A stretch of 64,000 bases of DNA from Pelecanus crispus (taxonomy: Eukaryota > Chordata > Aves > Pelecaniformes > Pelecanidae), in the NCBI RefSeq assembly GCF_030463565.1, contig NC_134675.1, forward strand, positions 21,101,862 through 21,165,861, given 5' to 3'. This document shows positions 1 to 11,274 of the stretch, piece by piece. The number at the start of each line of letters is the position of its first letter. Positions within the stretch are counted from its first letter, which is position 1. The position numbers and the translations under genes are program-made. The notes beneath the pieces were generated by a model. It was not told the origin of the DNA and did no database searches. It worked only from the letters and a program-made list of their open reading frames with translations.

Positions 1-1520
1 CTTGATTTTTTAAAAGAATCCTATTCCAAACATCTTAGTGAACTCTCATACATAACCCCATGTGGTGGTACATCTTCCCCCTGCCCCTGTTTTTTTTTCT
101 GTCTTGTTTTTCCCCTTTACTTCGTCTGCTTTACAATCTCAGGAATTCGCAGGCCACAGCTTTTGCGTAGAGAGTTGGTCAGTTAAGCGCCCCTTAATTG
201 TACCAGAAACTCCTACATGGCTGGAGCAGAGAGCGGCCCTGTTCTTATCAAGATTCATATTATGGCTAACGAGGGGAACGAGAACAAACAGCTACCCCAG
301 ACAGCCTTGAAACAGGGTGGTATCATCGCTGCTGGAATTCCAACAACAAGCCGACCCGAATTGTGGCTCGGATGGAAATTTACTGGTGATTAAAGTCAAT
401 CATCTCACAATCCTATAAACGGCAGTCCTAAGCGAGGCCCTTTGAGCTCTCCTGGACCGCCATGGGCTGCACCAGCATCTCCCTCTGATCGAAATGTCTC
501 TCAGAGTCAGCGAAAACTAGCAGACTCCGAAAGTCTGCTGCTACCAGAACTCCATTGCCGGAGATCGACAACGGAGCCTGGGCTGCTGATATTCTTCACT
601 CCTCGAGACTCTACTCTCGCCCGTTGAGAAATGCCAAGGCATTAGACATGAGTATTTCACTAAACTCGAGGGGAATTTTTAACAGGTATACTATCTTCAT
701 ATATGCAATTATAGTTGTAAGTGTGCATATGCATGAATCAATTTAAGTAGTTTGTAGATGTATGATTTAATTTTAAAAAGAGTTTTATATTGCTGTATTA
801 TTCTTATAGCATTACTCTCCTAAACCGTTGACCAAGTCTGAGACTAAGAGTGGGCCCAGCCGCACCTCGGCTCCTCTCTGAGAAGGAGTCTAGAAAGCAA
901 GGGGGTCCATTCTGAACCTCATGACTCAACGGGAGGGCCTCCGTATCCCCTACATACAATTTCTCTTTCTCTCTCATATAATCCAAATTTCCTTTATATA
1001 CTTTTCCTATGTACTAGATATACATATATGCATATACATACATTACTCTTATCCATATAAACCGTTGACCAAGTCTGAGACTAGGACTAGACCTAGCCGC
1101 ACCTAGGCTCCTCTCTGAGAAGGAGTTTAGAAAGCAAGGGGGTCTAGTCTGAACCTTGTGACTCAACGGGAGGGTCCCCTTTTGCCCCCCACCCCTTTTG
1201 CCTTTATTCCATATATATGCAATGCTTTTATGAATCATCTTAACTTGTTGTGATTTAATTCTCTTTTATGTGCTTCTGTGTAGTAATAGAGTGAACCTTG
1301 CCATCTTCGAATCTGTAACTAAGTCACTGTTTGATCAATTTTGTCTAATCACTTTATTAATCATTGATGATTGAGTGCTATTAAAAATACTATAATCAAA
1401 TTCTGCAATTCGCTATAAGCAAATTCTAACTTTTACTAAATCAAACTGTGTAAAGTCACTCATTCATAGTGAATCGACATAATCAGCAGGATTCACAAAC
1501 CTGCATTCGTGACACCCCAA
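1..1520. mobile_element. Degenerate LTR-retroelement remnant (tentative)
   Basis: No coding potential is convincing here. The stretch mixes GC-rich text (about 130-640) with AT-rich text and contains a 118-bp direct repeat listed separately. Its right end, around 1500-1515, reads like the end of an LTR (a CGTGACA terminus followed by a C run). The overall look is that of an old avian LTR plus leader, but I could not define both ends or a target duplication, so family and orientation stay open. Confidence 0.4.
821..1175 (+). repeat. Pair of 118-bp direct repeats, 237 bp apart
   Basis: Positions 821-939 and 1058-1175 are near-identical. Both open with TAAACCGTTGACCAAGTCTG, share an internal CTCTCTGAGAAGGAG block, and close with GACTCAACGGGAGGG. 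The DNA between them is AT-rich and rich in ATAC/ATAT. This is probably an internal duplication inside a retroelement leader or LTR. Confidence 0.85.
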
Positions 1521-1886
1521 ATATTAATCTTGCAATGACTTATTATTAAATAATTATAAGAGGCAGGGCTAAAAAAAGGAAAACCCCACTGTATTATAAC
1601 CTGAAGGCGAGTCTCTAATTGAAAAGGTTTATAGTACAGGAAGAGATAAAACAGATCCCCAAAAAATGAGCCTGCGACACAACAGAGGTAAGAAATCTCT
1701 GTGCCTGGGCAGCAGGTAGCACTTGGTCAGTTAGAAGTCTGCTCACACAGAGTTGGATCCAGTTCTTAGAGAAACACCTTTGAAGTCAACCATTATACTG
1801 GTAATATTTAGACTTGCAAGCATTCTAGAAAGCCATTTAATCCGTTCCTGCCTGAAGTGGCTTACTTACCTAAATTATTCAGACAT
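1521..1886. other. No gene or defined repeat seen
   Basis: AT-rich single-copy-looking DNA lies between the retroelement remnant and the next LTR. No exon-like reading frame or splice pair was recognised. The last five bases, GACAT at 1882-1886, form the left target duplication of the following LTR. Confidence 0.5.
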
Positions 1887-2966
1887 TGTGGTGGGCTGAC
1901 CTTGGCTAGCCACCAGGTGGCCACCAAGCTGCTCTATCCCTTCCCCTCCTCAACTGGACAGTGGAAGAGAGAATATACGATGAAAGGCTCATGAGTCAAG
2001 ATAAGGACAGTGAGATCACTCAGCAGTTACCATCACAGGCAAAACAGACTCAACTTGGGGAAATTAATTTATTACTAATCAAATCGGAGTAGGATAATGA
2101 GAAATAAAACCAAATCTTTCCCCCCACCCCTCCCTTCTTCCCAAGCTCACAGGCTCAACTTCACTCCCAAATTCTCTACCCCCTCCCCCCAAGCGGTACA
2201 GGGGGACAGGGAATGGGGGTTGCGGTCAGTTCATCACACGTTGTCTCTGCCGCTCCTTCCTCCTTACACTCTTCCCCTGCTCCAGCATAGGGTCCCACCC
2301 ATGGGAGACAGTCCTTCACAAACTTCTCCAATATGGGTCCTCCCCACAGGCTGCAGTTCTTCATGAACTGCTCCAGCATGGGTCCTTTCCATGGGGTGCA
2401 GTCCTTCAGGAGCAGACTGCTCCAGAGTGGGTCCCCCATGGGTCCACAGGTCCTGCCAGGAGCCTGCTCCAGTGTGGGCTCTCCACAGGGTCACAGCTTC
2501 CTTCAGGCACATCCACCTGCTCCAGCATGGGGTCGTCTATGGGGTGCAGGTGGATATCTGCTCCACCATTAACCTCCATGGGCTGCAGGGGGACAGCCTG
2601 CCTCAACATGGTCTTCACCATGGGCTGCAGGGGAATCTCTGCTCCGGTGCCTGGAGCACCTCCTCCCCCTCCTTCTTCACTGACTTTGGTGTCTGCAGAG
2701 CTGTTTCTCTCACATATTCTCACTCCTCTCTCTTCCGGCTGCTGTTGCACAGTGGTTTTTTACCCCTTCTTAAATATGTTACCACAGAGGTGCTACCACC
2801 GTCGGCGATTGGCTCAGCCTTGGCCAGCAGTGGATCGGTCTTGGAGCCGGCCGGCACGGGCTCTATCAGACATGGGGGAAGCTTCTGGCATATTCTCACA
2901 GGAGCCACTCCTGCAGCCCCCCCCCCCCCCCCCGCTACCAAAACCTTGCCACCCAAACCCAACACA
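1887..2966 (-). mobile_element. Solo long avian LTR (1.08 kb) with GACAT target duplication
   Basis: The element begins TGTGGTGGGC on the plus strand and ends CCAACACA, and it is flanked on both sides by GACAT (1882-1886 and 2967-2971), a perfect 5-bp target duplication. Read on the minus strand it starts TGTGTTGGG and ends CCACCACA. The middle (about 2270-2650) consists of imperfect units built on CTGCTCCAGCATGGGTCC and CCATGGG. A long C run lies at about 2918-2933. A second, truncated copy in the opposite orientation is at 14389-15241. Open frames across it are by-products of the repeat, not genes. The 5-bp duplication fits an ERVL-class element; I cannot name the family. Confidence 0.85.
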
Positions 2967-3209
2967 GACATGTTTATTCATCCTGTTCTCAGAAGTCCCC
3001 AGTGATAGAGACTCCATAGCTTTCTTTTAAGAAATCTATTTCAGTACTCCACTATCCTATTCTTCACTGTCCTGTCCACCATGGACATGGCAAACAGATT
3101 GTTGTTCTCCTCAGAATAAAGGGTTGCACTACAGCTAATCTTTCCTTGAGGGCTGTGTTTTCTAATCTAATCGTTCCCACCACTCTCTGGATTTTCAAAT
3201 CCAATCATT

Positions 3210-3350
3210 GACCAGCCTGGTTAGCTCAGTTGGTTAGAGCGTGGTGCTAATAATGCCAAGGTCACGGGTTCAATCCCTGCTCACTGCAGGGTGGTTGGGC
3301 TAGATGATCTCTCAAGGTCCCTTCCAACCCAAAGCATTCTATGATTCTAT
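3210..3350 (+). mobile_element. tRNA-Ile-derived SINE with CR1 tail
   Basis: The head copies tRNA-Ile(AAT). The A box TTAGCTCAGTTGGTTAGAG is at 3221-3239, an anticodon stem-loop with GCTAATAATGCC follows, and the B box GGTTCAATCCC is near 3267. From about 3275 the sequence switches to a CR1 3' end (GGGCTAGATGATCT, then CTTCCAACCCAAAGCATTCT and ATGATTCTAT). The tail matches the 3' end of the CR1 at 20830-22305 almost word for word, the expected partner for retrotransposition. The structure matches the tRNA-Ile/CR1 SINE type described in zebra finch. A functional tRNA is excluded by the missing 3' acceptor strand. Confidence 0.85.
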
Positions 3351-3610
3351 ATCTTTCTGTAACTCTAGGGCTCAAAAACGGCCACAATATTCCATATGAA
3401 TTCTTATCCATACTTAAAACAAAAGGATAAATTCCACTTCTTGCAAGCTATATTCACATTTATAAGTTAGAAAATCCATATGGGAAAATATCAGTTTAAC
3501 AGTGTTGACACATTTAACAGCTATAACCTCTAGACCCTTTTCTGCAGAGGAATTATGTAGGCAGTTGCTTCCTACTCTCCATTTTTCTGGTTAATTATTC
3601 TTAAGAATAC

Positions 3611-4171
3611 TGTCATGGTTTAACCCCAGCCAACAGCTATGCCCCACAGAGCCGCTCACTCACTCCCCCACAGCAGGATGGGGGAGAGAATCAGAAGAGT
3701 AAAAGTAAGAAAACTCATGGGCTGAGATAAAGACAGTTTCACAGGTAAAGCAAAAGCTGTGCACACAAGCAAAGCAAAGCAAGGAATTCATTCACTACTT
3801 CCCATCGGCAGACAGGTGTTCAGCCATCTCCAGGAAAGCAGTGCTCCATGATGTGCAACGGTTACTTGGGAAGACAAACGCCATAGCTCCAAATATCCTC
3901 CCTTTCTCCCCACAGCTTTTATTGCCGAGTATGATGTCATATGGTATGGGATATCCCTTTGGTAAGTTGGGGTCAGCTGTCCCAGCTGTGTCCCCTCCCA
4001 ACTTCTTGTGAAGAAGTGTGAGAAGCAGAAAACGCCTTGACACTGTGTAAGCACTGCTCAGCAATAGCTAAAACATCCCTGTGTTGTCAACGCTGTTTTC
4101 ATCACAAATCTAAAAGTCACATACAAGCTACTATGAAGAAATTTAACTCTATCCCAGCCAAAACCAGTACA
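3611..4171 (-). mobile_element. Solo LTR, older relative of the provirus LTR, AATAC target duplication
   Basis: The element starts TGTCATGGTTTAACCCC and ends AAAACCAGTACA on the plus strand, so it reads on the minus strand. AATAC flanks it at 3606-3610 and 4172-4176. It shares the termini and several blocks (for example the GGGGGAGAGAATC motif) with the provirus LTRs of this window, but the centre is diverged and lacks the ATT tract. No internal retroviral sequence remains, so it is a solo LTR formed by LTR-LTR recombination. Confidence 0.85.
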
Positions 4172-4176
4172 AATAC

Positions 4177-5334
4177 ACATTCCATTGCAACATAAAACCA
4201 GCAGAAATCTTCATAATTTGGTACAAAGTAAATGCATAAGAATAAAGAACTACCATACTGTGCCAGACCAGAGTAATGACATTTATCCAAACTCATTTAC
4301 TATCATATTTTCCACAATATGTTGTTACAGTGAATTCCACAACTTAGTTGTCTTCAGACTGCTGATGCAGTAGTATAATCAACATTGTTTACTTTATCCT
4401 AAACCTTGTTACACATTTTTAGAAGCAGCTATTTATCCGTGTGGTTAAGGAAACAAGACACTTATAGAGCTTAACCACACAGTATCTAATATTGCGAGTA
4501 AGCAGGTATCAAAGCATATACACTTCCCTTTCTCTACTAACATGCAGCCATGGTAATTAGATGATCTGTAAAAACAGCACTACAGTAAGAAATTAATACA
4601 ACAGCCTGTGTACCAGGACCACAAGAGAACTCCTACAATAATGAATGTGGATGATCCACATGTGCAAGGGGATCTCTTTCCAGCCATCATAAGACAACTA
4701 TTATTAATATCAAGCCACACTTTTGTCTAACTGAAGCATATCTATATTAAAAGCCCAACAGAGCTGCAAAAAAAGTGCCAGGTCTCTTCATCAGGATCAC
4801 TTGCATTCAGTACAACCTCAAGACTTCTGAATGAGAAGGTATGAACAAACCAGCCCTTCTGCTTCATGTTTCATCTACAACAGAAGACCATACAAAACCT
4901 AGGTTACCATCTAAGATACTTTGCAAATGAGTCTCCTGATTACTGTAAACAAAGATACCATAAATAACAGATTAGCACATCTACAGCACACTTTACTTTT
5001 TGCTGAGGCAGAGGTTAGAGAATCATTTATGTATCTGTCCAAAAGAATCCGGAAAACCATTTTCAATACAAATGTGGGTTTTTTTGTTTTAAACTGTCAG
5101 AATCTAATATGTTGCTTCTATCAAAAGATTAATACAATTCAGTCTTCAGCATCACCCAATACTGGAAGAAGATTAGCCCTAGCCTGAAGTTCGACAGAAA
5201 TTACTACTGCTTGTATTGCAAAATAAAGTTGAGGAGAGCGGAAGAGAGGACTTTCTACCATCCTCTGTGGGCAAAGATTCCTTTTCAATATTCTTCATCT
5301 CTCACTGTTAACTGCAACTAAACTGAAAGGACAT
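4177..5334. other. AT-rich DNA, no gene seen (probable UBQLN1 intron)
   Basis: No exon, RNA gene or repeat was recognised. I looked on the minus strand for UBQLN1 exon 2, which encodes the rest of the ubiquitin-like domain, and did not see it. Confidence 0.45.
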
Positions 5335-5447
5335 ATCAGATGAACTAATATCGTGACCGGCAACTGTTAACAGACTCCTTAATACACTCTGGTTAATCTG
5401 TTGTTATCTCAAACCCTTCAAGCCCCTCGTTGGGCACCAAAAATAAT
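5335..5447 (-). other. Inverted proviral leader with degraded primer-binding site
   Basis: On the minus strand this matches the leader of provirus B from just downstream of its LTR to about 100 bases past the primer site. The site itself (5422-5439) differs from the 18-base tRNA-Lys(1,2) complement of proviruses B and C at two positions. The similarity stops abruptly at about 5335, before the hydrophobic pre-gag reading frame. Confidence 0.85.
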
Positions 5448-6018
5448 TGTCGTGGTTTAGCCCCAGCCAGCAGCTAAGCACCACGCAGCCACTCACTCAC
5501 TCCCCCTACCCTGATGGGATGGGGGAGAGAATCGGAGGAGTAAGAGTGAGAAAAACACTCCTGGGTTGAGATAAAGAGTTTAATAATTGAAATGAGGTAG
5601 TAATAATAATAACAACAACAACAATATAATAATGATAAAAATAATAACAATATACAAGGCAAGTGATGCACAATGCGATTGCTCACCACCTGCCGACCGA
5701 TACCTAAACAGTTCCCCAGCAGCGATCACTGCTCCCCGGCCAACCCCCCCCCAGTTTATATACTGAGCATGACATCACATGGTATGGAATAGCCCTTTGG
5801 TCAGTTTGGATCAACTATTCTGGCTGTGCCCCCTCCCAGTTTCTTGTGCACCTGGCAGAGCATGGGAAGCTGAAAAGTCCTTGACTAGCATAAGCAGTAC
5901 TTAGCAACAACTAAAGCATCACTGTGTTATCAACATTCTTCTCCTACTAATTCCAAAACACAGCACTATGCCTGCTACTAGGAAGAAAATTAACTCTATC
6001 CCAGCCGAAACCAGGACA
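5448..6018 (-). mobile_element. LTR of provirus A in inverted orientation
   Basis: It starts TGTCGTGGTTTAGCCCC and ends CCAGGACA on the plus strand, so it reads on the minus strand. It abuts gag sequence of the plus-strand body at 6019 without any spacer. The LTR outer (U3) end is therefore joined straight to an internal gag position, as expected when a viral DNA end attacks its own genome. Confidence 0.92.
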
Positions 6019-7110
6019 CCCCTATACAGAAGAAAAAATACACAAGAAAATCAGCTCGTTTAGTAAGGGATGAAGATGAACCAGGGCCATCACGAGAACC
6101 AGAGGAGGAAGAACCCATAACCACCCGATCCCTATCCCTGAGTGAGCTGCAAGATATGCGAAAAGATTTCAGTCATCATCCAGGCGAGCACATCATCACC
6201 TGGCTGCTCCGATGCTGGGATAATGGGGCCAGTAGCCTGGATTTAGAGGGTAAAGGAAGCCAAACAGCTGGGATCCCTTTCCAGGGAAGGGGGCATTGAC
6301 AAAGCAATTGGAAAAGGGGCAAAAACACTCAGCCTCTGGAGGCGACTTCTGTCAAGCGTGAAGGAAAGGTATCCCTTCAAGGAGGATGTTATATACCGCC
6401 CAGGCAAATGGACCACTGTAGAGAAAGGTATCCAGTACCTGAGGGAATTAGGCGTGCTGGAGATGATTTATAGTGACCTGAATGATGAGGAGTTACCCAA
6501 AGATCCAGATGAAGTCAGGTGCACACAACCCATGTGGCGGAAGGTGATACAGAACGCACCAGCATCGTATTCCAGCTCTTTGGCAATACTGGCCTGGAAA
6601 GATGACGAGGCACCAACGGTGGATGAAGTGGCTAGCCGACTCCGGGAATACAAAGAAAGTATCTCTCCCTCTCTACGGGCCTGTGTCTCGGCTGTGGAAA
6701 AGCTGTCTGAAAAACTGTGCTGGGAGTTCCAACAACTCAGAGAGGATCTGTCCTACTCCCCACCTGCATGGACCAGTATCTCAGCCATTAGGAATCAACG
6801 TCCCTATGCTCAAGAGAGAGGATGGAGAGGATACACACCACGGGGCACCCTGTGGTTTTACCTGTGCGATCACGGAGAGGACATGAGGAAGTAGGGTGAA
6901 AAATCCACCTCGACCCTAGAGACACGGGTGCGTGAGTTGCAAGGAAAAACTTTTACAAAAGGCGGTTCTCCCAGGAAAATTGCAGCTCCAGTTTCCAGTG
7001 AGCAGTTCCCGAGACAGAGTAAGAGGGCTAATTTCTCTTCCAATCTTAATCAAGGGACTCCTGATTCACATTTACAAGAAGTGAACAACCAATACTATGA
7101 CCAGGATTAG
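6019..7110 (+). pseudogene. gag of provirus A (5'-truncated, broken)
   Basis: It begins inside gag at the codons for the Lys-rich segment that follows the Thr/Pro repeat in provirus B. It carries the ERVL-like capsid region (LLRCWDNGASSL, then SLSREGG, then RYPFKED). Lesions relative to provirus B are a 12-base in-frame deletion near 6120, an insertion with frameshift near 6250, a short insertion near 6705-6720, and a TAG at 6892-6894 in place of Trp. The frame closes at the UAG at 7108-7110 that separates gag from pol. No CCHC zinc knuckle is visible. Confidence 0.85.
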
Positions 7111-10100
7111 AGGGGCCCTGTCTCCAGCCAGGTGGAGGAAAGGGACAACCGGGTTTACTGGACTGTGTGGATTCGATGGCCTGGAACGTCAGACCCACAG
7201 GAGTATAAGGCTCTAGTGGACACCGGTGCACAGTGTACCCTAATACCATCAAGCTATAGAGGGGCAGAACCCATCTGTATTTCTGGAGTGACAGGGGGAT
7301 CCCAACAGCTAACTGTATTGGAGGCTGAAGTGAGCCTAAACGGGAATGAGTGGCAAAAGCACCCCATTGTGACTGGCCCAGAGGCTCCGTGCATCCTTGG
7401 CATAGATTACCTCAGGAGAGGGTATTTCAAGGACCCAAAAGGGTACTGGTGGGCTTTTGGGATAGCTGCCTTGGAGACGGAGGAAATTAAACAGCTGTCC
7501 ACCTTGCCCAGTCTCTCGGAGGACCCTTCCATTGTGGGGTTGCTGAAGGTTGAGGAACAACAGGTGCCCATCACTACCACAACAGTGCACCGGCGGCAAT
7601 ATCGCACCAACAGAGACTCCCTGCTTCCCATCCATAACCTGATTCATCGACTGGAGAGCCAGGGAGTGATCAGCAAGACTCGCTCACCCTTTAACAGTCC
7701 CATATGGCCAGTGCGAAAGTCTAATGGGGAGTGGAGACTAACAGTGGACTATCATGGCCTGAACGAAGTTACACCGCTGCTGAGTGCTGCCGTGCCAGAC
7801 ATGCTAGAACTTCAATATGAACTGGAGTCAAAGGCGGCCAAGTGGTATGCCACAAATGACATTGCTAATGCATTTTTCTCCATCGCTTTGGCAGTAGAGT
7901 GCAGGCCCCAGATTGCTTTTACCTGGAGGGGTGTTCAGTACACCTGGAATCGACTGCCCCAGGGGTGAAAGCACAGCCCCACCATCTGCCATGGACTGAT
8001 CCAGACGGCACTGGAACAGGGTGAAGCTCCAGAACATCTGCAGTACATTGATGACATCATTGTGTGGGGCAATACAGCAGAAGAAGTTTTTGAGAAGGGA
8101 AAGAAAATAGTCCAAATCCTTCTGAAGGACGGTTTGGCCATAAAACAAAGTAAGGTCAAGGGACCTGCACAGGAGATCCAGTTTTTAGGAATAAAATGGC
8201 AAGATGGACGTTGTCAGATCCCAATGGATGTGATCCACAAAATAACAGCTATGTCCCCACCAACTAGCAAAAAGGAAACACAAGGTTTCTTAGGCCTTGT
8301 GGGTTTTTGGAGAATGCATATTCCAAATTACAGTCTGATCGTAAGCCCTCTCTACCAAGTGACCCGGAAGAAGAACGATTTCAAATGGGGCCCTGAGCAA
8401 CAACAAGCCTTTGAACAAATTAAACAGGAGATAGTTCATGCAGTAGCCCTTGGGCCAGTCCGGGCAGGGCAGGATATTAAAAATGTGCTCTACACCACAG
8501 CCGGGGAGAATGGCCCTACCTGGAGCCTCTGGCAGAAAGCACCAGGGGAGACTCGAGGTCGACCCCTAGGGTTTTGGAGTCGGGGATACAGAGGATCCGA
8601 AGCCCGCTATACTCCAACTGAGAAAGAGATATTAGCAGCATATGAAGGGGTTCGAGCTGCTTCGGAAGTGGTTGGTACTGAAGCCCAGCTCCTGCTGGCA
8701 CCCCGACTGCCGGTGCTGGGCTGGATGTTCAAAGGGAAGGTCCCCTCTACACATCATGCAAATGATGCTACGTGGAGTAAGTGGGTTGCATTGATCACAC
8801 AATGGGCTCGAATAGGAAACCCCAGTTGCCCAGGAATCTTGGAAGTGATCATGGACTGGCCAGAAGGCAAAAGTTTTGGAATATCACCAGAGGAGGTGGT
8901 GACACGTGCTGAGGAGGCCCCACTGTATAATACATTGCCAGAAAATGAGAAGCAATATGCCCTGTTCACTGATGGGTCCTGTCGTCTTGTGGGAAAGCAT
9001 CGGAGGTGGAAAGCTGCTGTATGGAGTCCTATATGAAAAGTTGCAGAAGCTGCTGAAGGAGAAGGGGAGTCGAGTCAGTTTGCAGAGGTGAAAGCCATCC
9101 AGCTGGCTTTAGATATTGCTGAAAGAGAAAAGTGGCCAGTCCTTTACCTCTATACTGACTCATGGATGGTGGCAAATGCCCTGTGGGGGTGGTTGCAGCA
9201 ATGGAAACAAAGCAACTGGCAGCGCAGAGGCAAACCAATCTGGGCTGCCACAGTGTGGCAAGATATTGCTGCCCGGGTAGAGAACCTGGTTGTGAAAGTA
9301 CATCACGTAGATGCTCACGTACCCAAGAGTCGGGCCACTGAAGAACATCAAAACAACCAGCAGGTGGATCAGGCTGCTAAGATTGAAGTGGCTCAGGTGG
9401 ATCTGGACTGGCAACATAAGGGTGAATTATTTATAGCTCGGTGGGCCCATGACACCTCAGGCCATCAAGGAAGAGATGCAACATATAGATGGGCTCATGG
9501 TCGAGGGGTGGACTTAACTATGGACACTATTGCACAGGTTATTCATGAATATGAAACATGCGCTGCAATGAAGCAAGCCAAGCGGTTCAAGCCCCTCGGG
9601 TATAGTGAATGATGGCTGAAATATAAATATGGGGAGGCCTGGCAGGTTGATTATATCACACTCCCACAAACCCACCAAGGCAAACGCTATGTGCTCACCA
9701 TGGTGGAAGCAACCACTGGATGGCTGGAAACATACCCCGTGCCCCATGCCACCACCCGGAACACCATCCTGGGCCTTGAAAAGCAAGTCCTGTGGCGACA
9801 TGGCACCCCAGAAAGAATCGAGTCAGACAACGGGACTCATTTCCGAAACAACCTCATAGACACCTGGGCCAAAGAGCATGGCATTGAGTGGGTATATCAC
9901 ATCCCTTACCATGCACCAGCCTCCAGGAAAATCAAACGATACAATGGACTGTTAAAGACTACCCTGAGAGTAATGGGAGGTGGGACATTCAAACATTGGG
10001 ATACACATTTAGCAAAAGCCACCTGGTTAGTCAACACCAGGGGATCTGCCAATCGAGCTGGCCCTGCCCAATCAAAACTTGTACATACTGTAGAAGGGGA

Positions 10101-10224
10101 TAAAGTCCCTGTAGTGCACATAGAAAATATGCTGGGGAAGACAGTCTGGGTTACTTCCCCCTCAGGCAAAGGCAAACCCATTCATGGGATTTCTTTTGCT
10201 CAAGGACCTGGGTGCACTTGGTGA
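7111..10224 (+). pseudogene. pol of provirus A (protease, RT, RNase H, integrase; broken)
   Basis: Pol continues in the gag frame after the UAG. The order is: protease with LVDTGAQ (about 7216); reverse transcriptase with the YIDDI catalytic motif (8042-8056); RNase H with FTDGS, then TDSWMV; and integrase with the H-x-H zinc region (about 9450-9580) and a core containing VDYI and SDNGTHF. Stops occur at 7966-7968 (TGA for Trp), 9034-9036 (TGA, shared with provirus B) and 9610-9612 (TGA for Arg). The zinc-binding CxxC reads YETC, and the third acidic residue expected in the integrase core is replaced by Lys (KIKRYNG). The protein could not be active even if read through. Confidence 0.9.
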
Positions 10225-10708
10225 GTGATGCGAAAGGATGGGGAGGTCCAATGTGTACCTCAAGGGGATTTTATTTTAGGTGAAAATAGCCAATGAACTG
10301 AATTGTATGATGTTAATTGCTATATAATACTGTATGTCATCTCTTTTATGGTTGCTATATGCTACATCATTGGTATTACAGTAAGAATTGCCCAGCTTAA
10401 TGAAAATGAACTTTGATGAAACCGTGTTGGAATGAGAACTGACTTCAGCATGCAACAATCCAACACTGCACACCACCTCTCCTGCTCTGAAAGACTGTGA
10501 TGACAGATGGAACCCGAGGTCATGGACTAAATTAACTCAGTGGACATTTTAGAGGGATGGCGAAGGGAATGATAGAAGGATATACGAAGGGAATGATATC
10601 TGTTTGTATATATATCAAGATAGGGAAAGTGGTGATGATTAACTGGAACACATTGGAAAGGGGAGGGCCTGTGCATGACGTAGATGGTACAGAATAAGGG
10701 GTGGATAC
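10225..10708 (+). other. 3' noncoding region of provirus A; no env
   Basis: AT-rich text lies between the end of pol and the 3' LTR. There is no open frame of note and no Env-like segment. A purine-rich stretch (AGAATAAGGGGTGGA) immediately precedes the LTR and is the candidate polypurine tract. Confidence 0.7.
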
Positions 10709-11274
10709 TGTCCTGGTTTCGGCTGGGATAGAGTTAATTTTCTTCCTAGTAGCTGGCATAGTGCTGTGGTTTGGATTTAGGATGAGAAGAATGCTGATAA
10801 CACACTGATGCTTTAGTTGTTGCTAAGTACTGCTTATGCTAGTCAAGGACTTTTCAGCTTCCCATGCTCTGCCAGGTGCACAAGAAACTGGGAGGGGGCA
10901 CAGCCAGAAGAGTTGATCCAAACTGACCAAAGGGCTATTCCATACCATATGACGTCATGCTCAGGATATAAACTGGGGGGGGTTGGCCGGGGAGCAGCAA
11001 TCGCTGCTCGGGAACTGGCTGGGTATCGGTCGGTGGGTGGTGAGCAATTGCATTGTGCATCACTTGCTTTGTATATTATTATTATTATCATTATTATATT
11101 GTTACTATTATCATTACCATTTTACTTTATTTCAATTATTAAACTGTTCTTATCTCAACCCAGGAGTTTTTTTCACTCTTACTCCTCCGATTCTCTCCCC
11201 CATCCCATCGGGGTAGGGGGAGTGAGCGAGCGGCTGTGTGGTGCTTAGTTGCTGGCTGGGGCTAAACCACGACA
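10709..11274 (+). mobile_element. 3' LTR of provirus A
   Basis: It runs from TGTCCTGGTTTCGGCTGGG to AACCACGACA. It holds a TATA box (GGATATAAAC, about 10968), a short ATT-rich microsatellite (about 11078-11100), an ATTAAA polyadenylation signal near 11137, and a U5 with the conserved CTCTCCCCCATCCCATCGGG block. It is of normal length and close to the LTRs at 13007, 27010, 33439, 45061 and 53855. Confidence 0.95.

Larger units (their letters stand above)
5335..11274 (+). mobile_element. Provirus A: ERVL-like gag-pol with inverted 5' end
   Basis: The body (gag, pol, 3' LTR) runs on the plus strand from about 6019 to 11274. The part that should precede it is present but flipped: the LTR at 5448-6018 and the leader with primer site at 5335-5447 both read on the minus strand. 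The hydrophobic pre-gag region and the start of gag are missing at the junction. No matching target duplication is found (GGCAC follows the right end). No env is present. Compared with provirus B the pol region is very similar: over 8062-9036 I count two amino-acid differences in 324 codons. The element is defective through truncation, frameshifts and stops listed under its parts. Confidence 0.9.

Noticed and set aside
2270..2650. CRISPR-like regular repeats
   Set aside because: Units are imperfect, without unique spacers, and lie in a eukaryotic LTR with a target duplication.
2176..3030. Several overlapping open frames on both strands
   Set aside because: They come from the repeated GC-rich units of the long LTR. 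No frame is conserved in the second copy at 14389-15241.
3210..3285. Possible functional tRNA-Ile gene
   Set aside because: The 5' three quarters resemble tRNA-Ile, but the 3' acceptor strand is replaced by CR1 sequence, so it is a SINE head.
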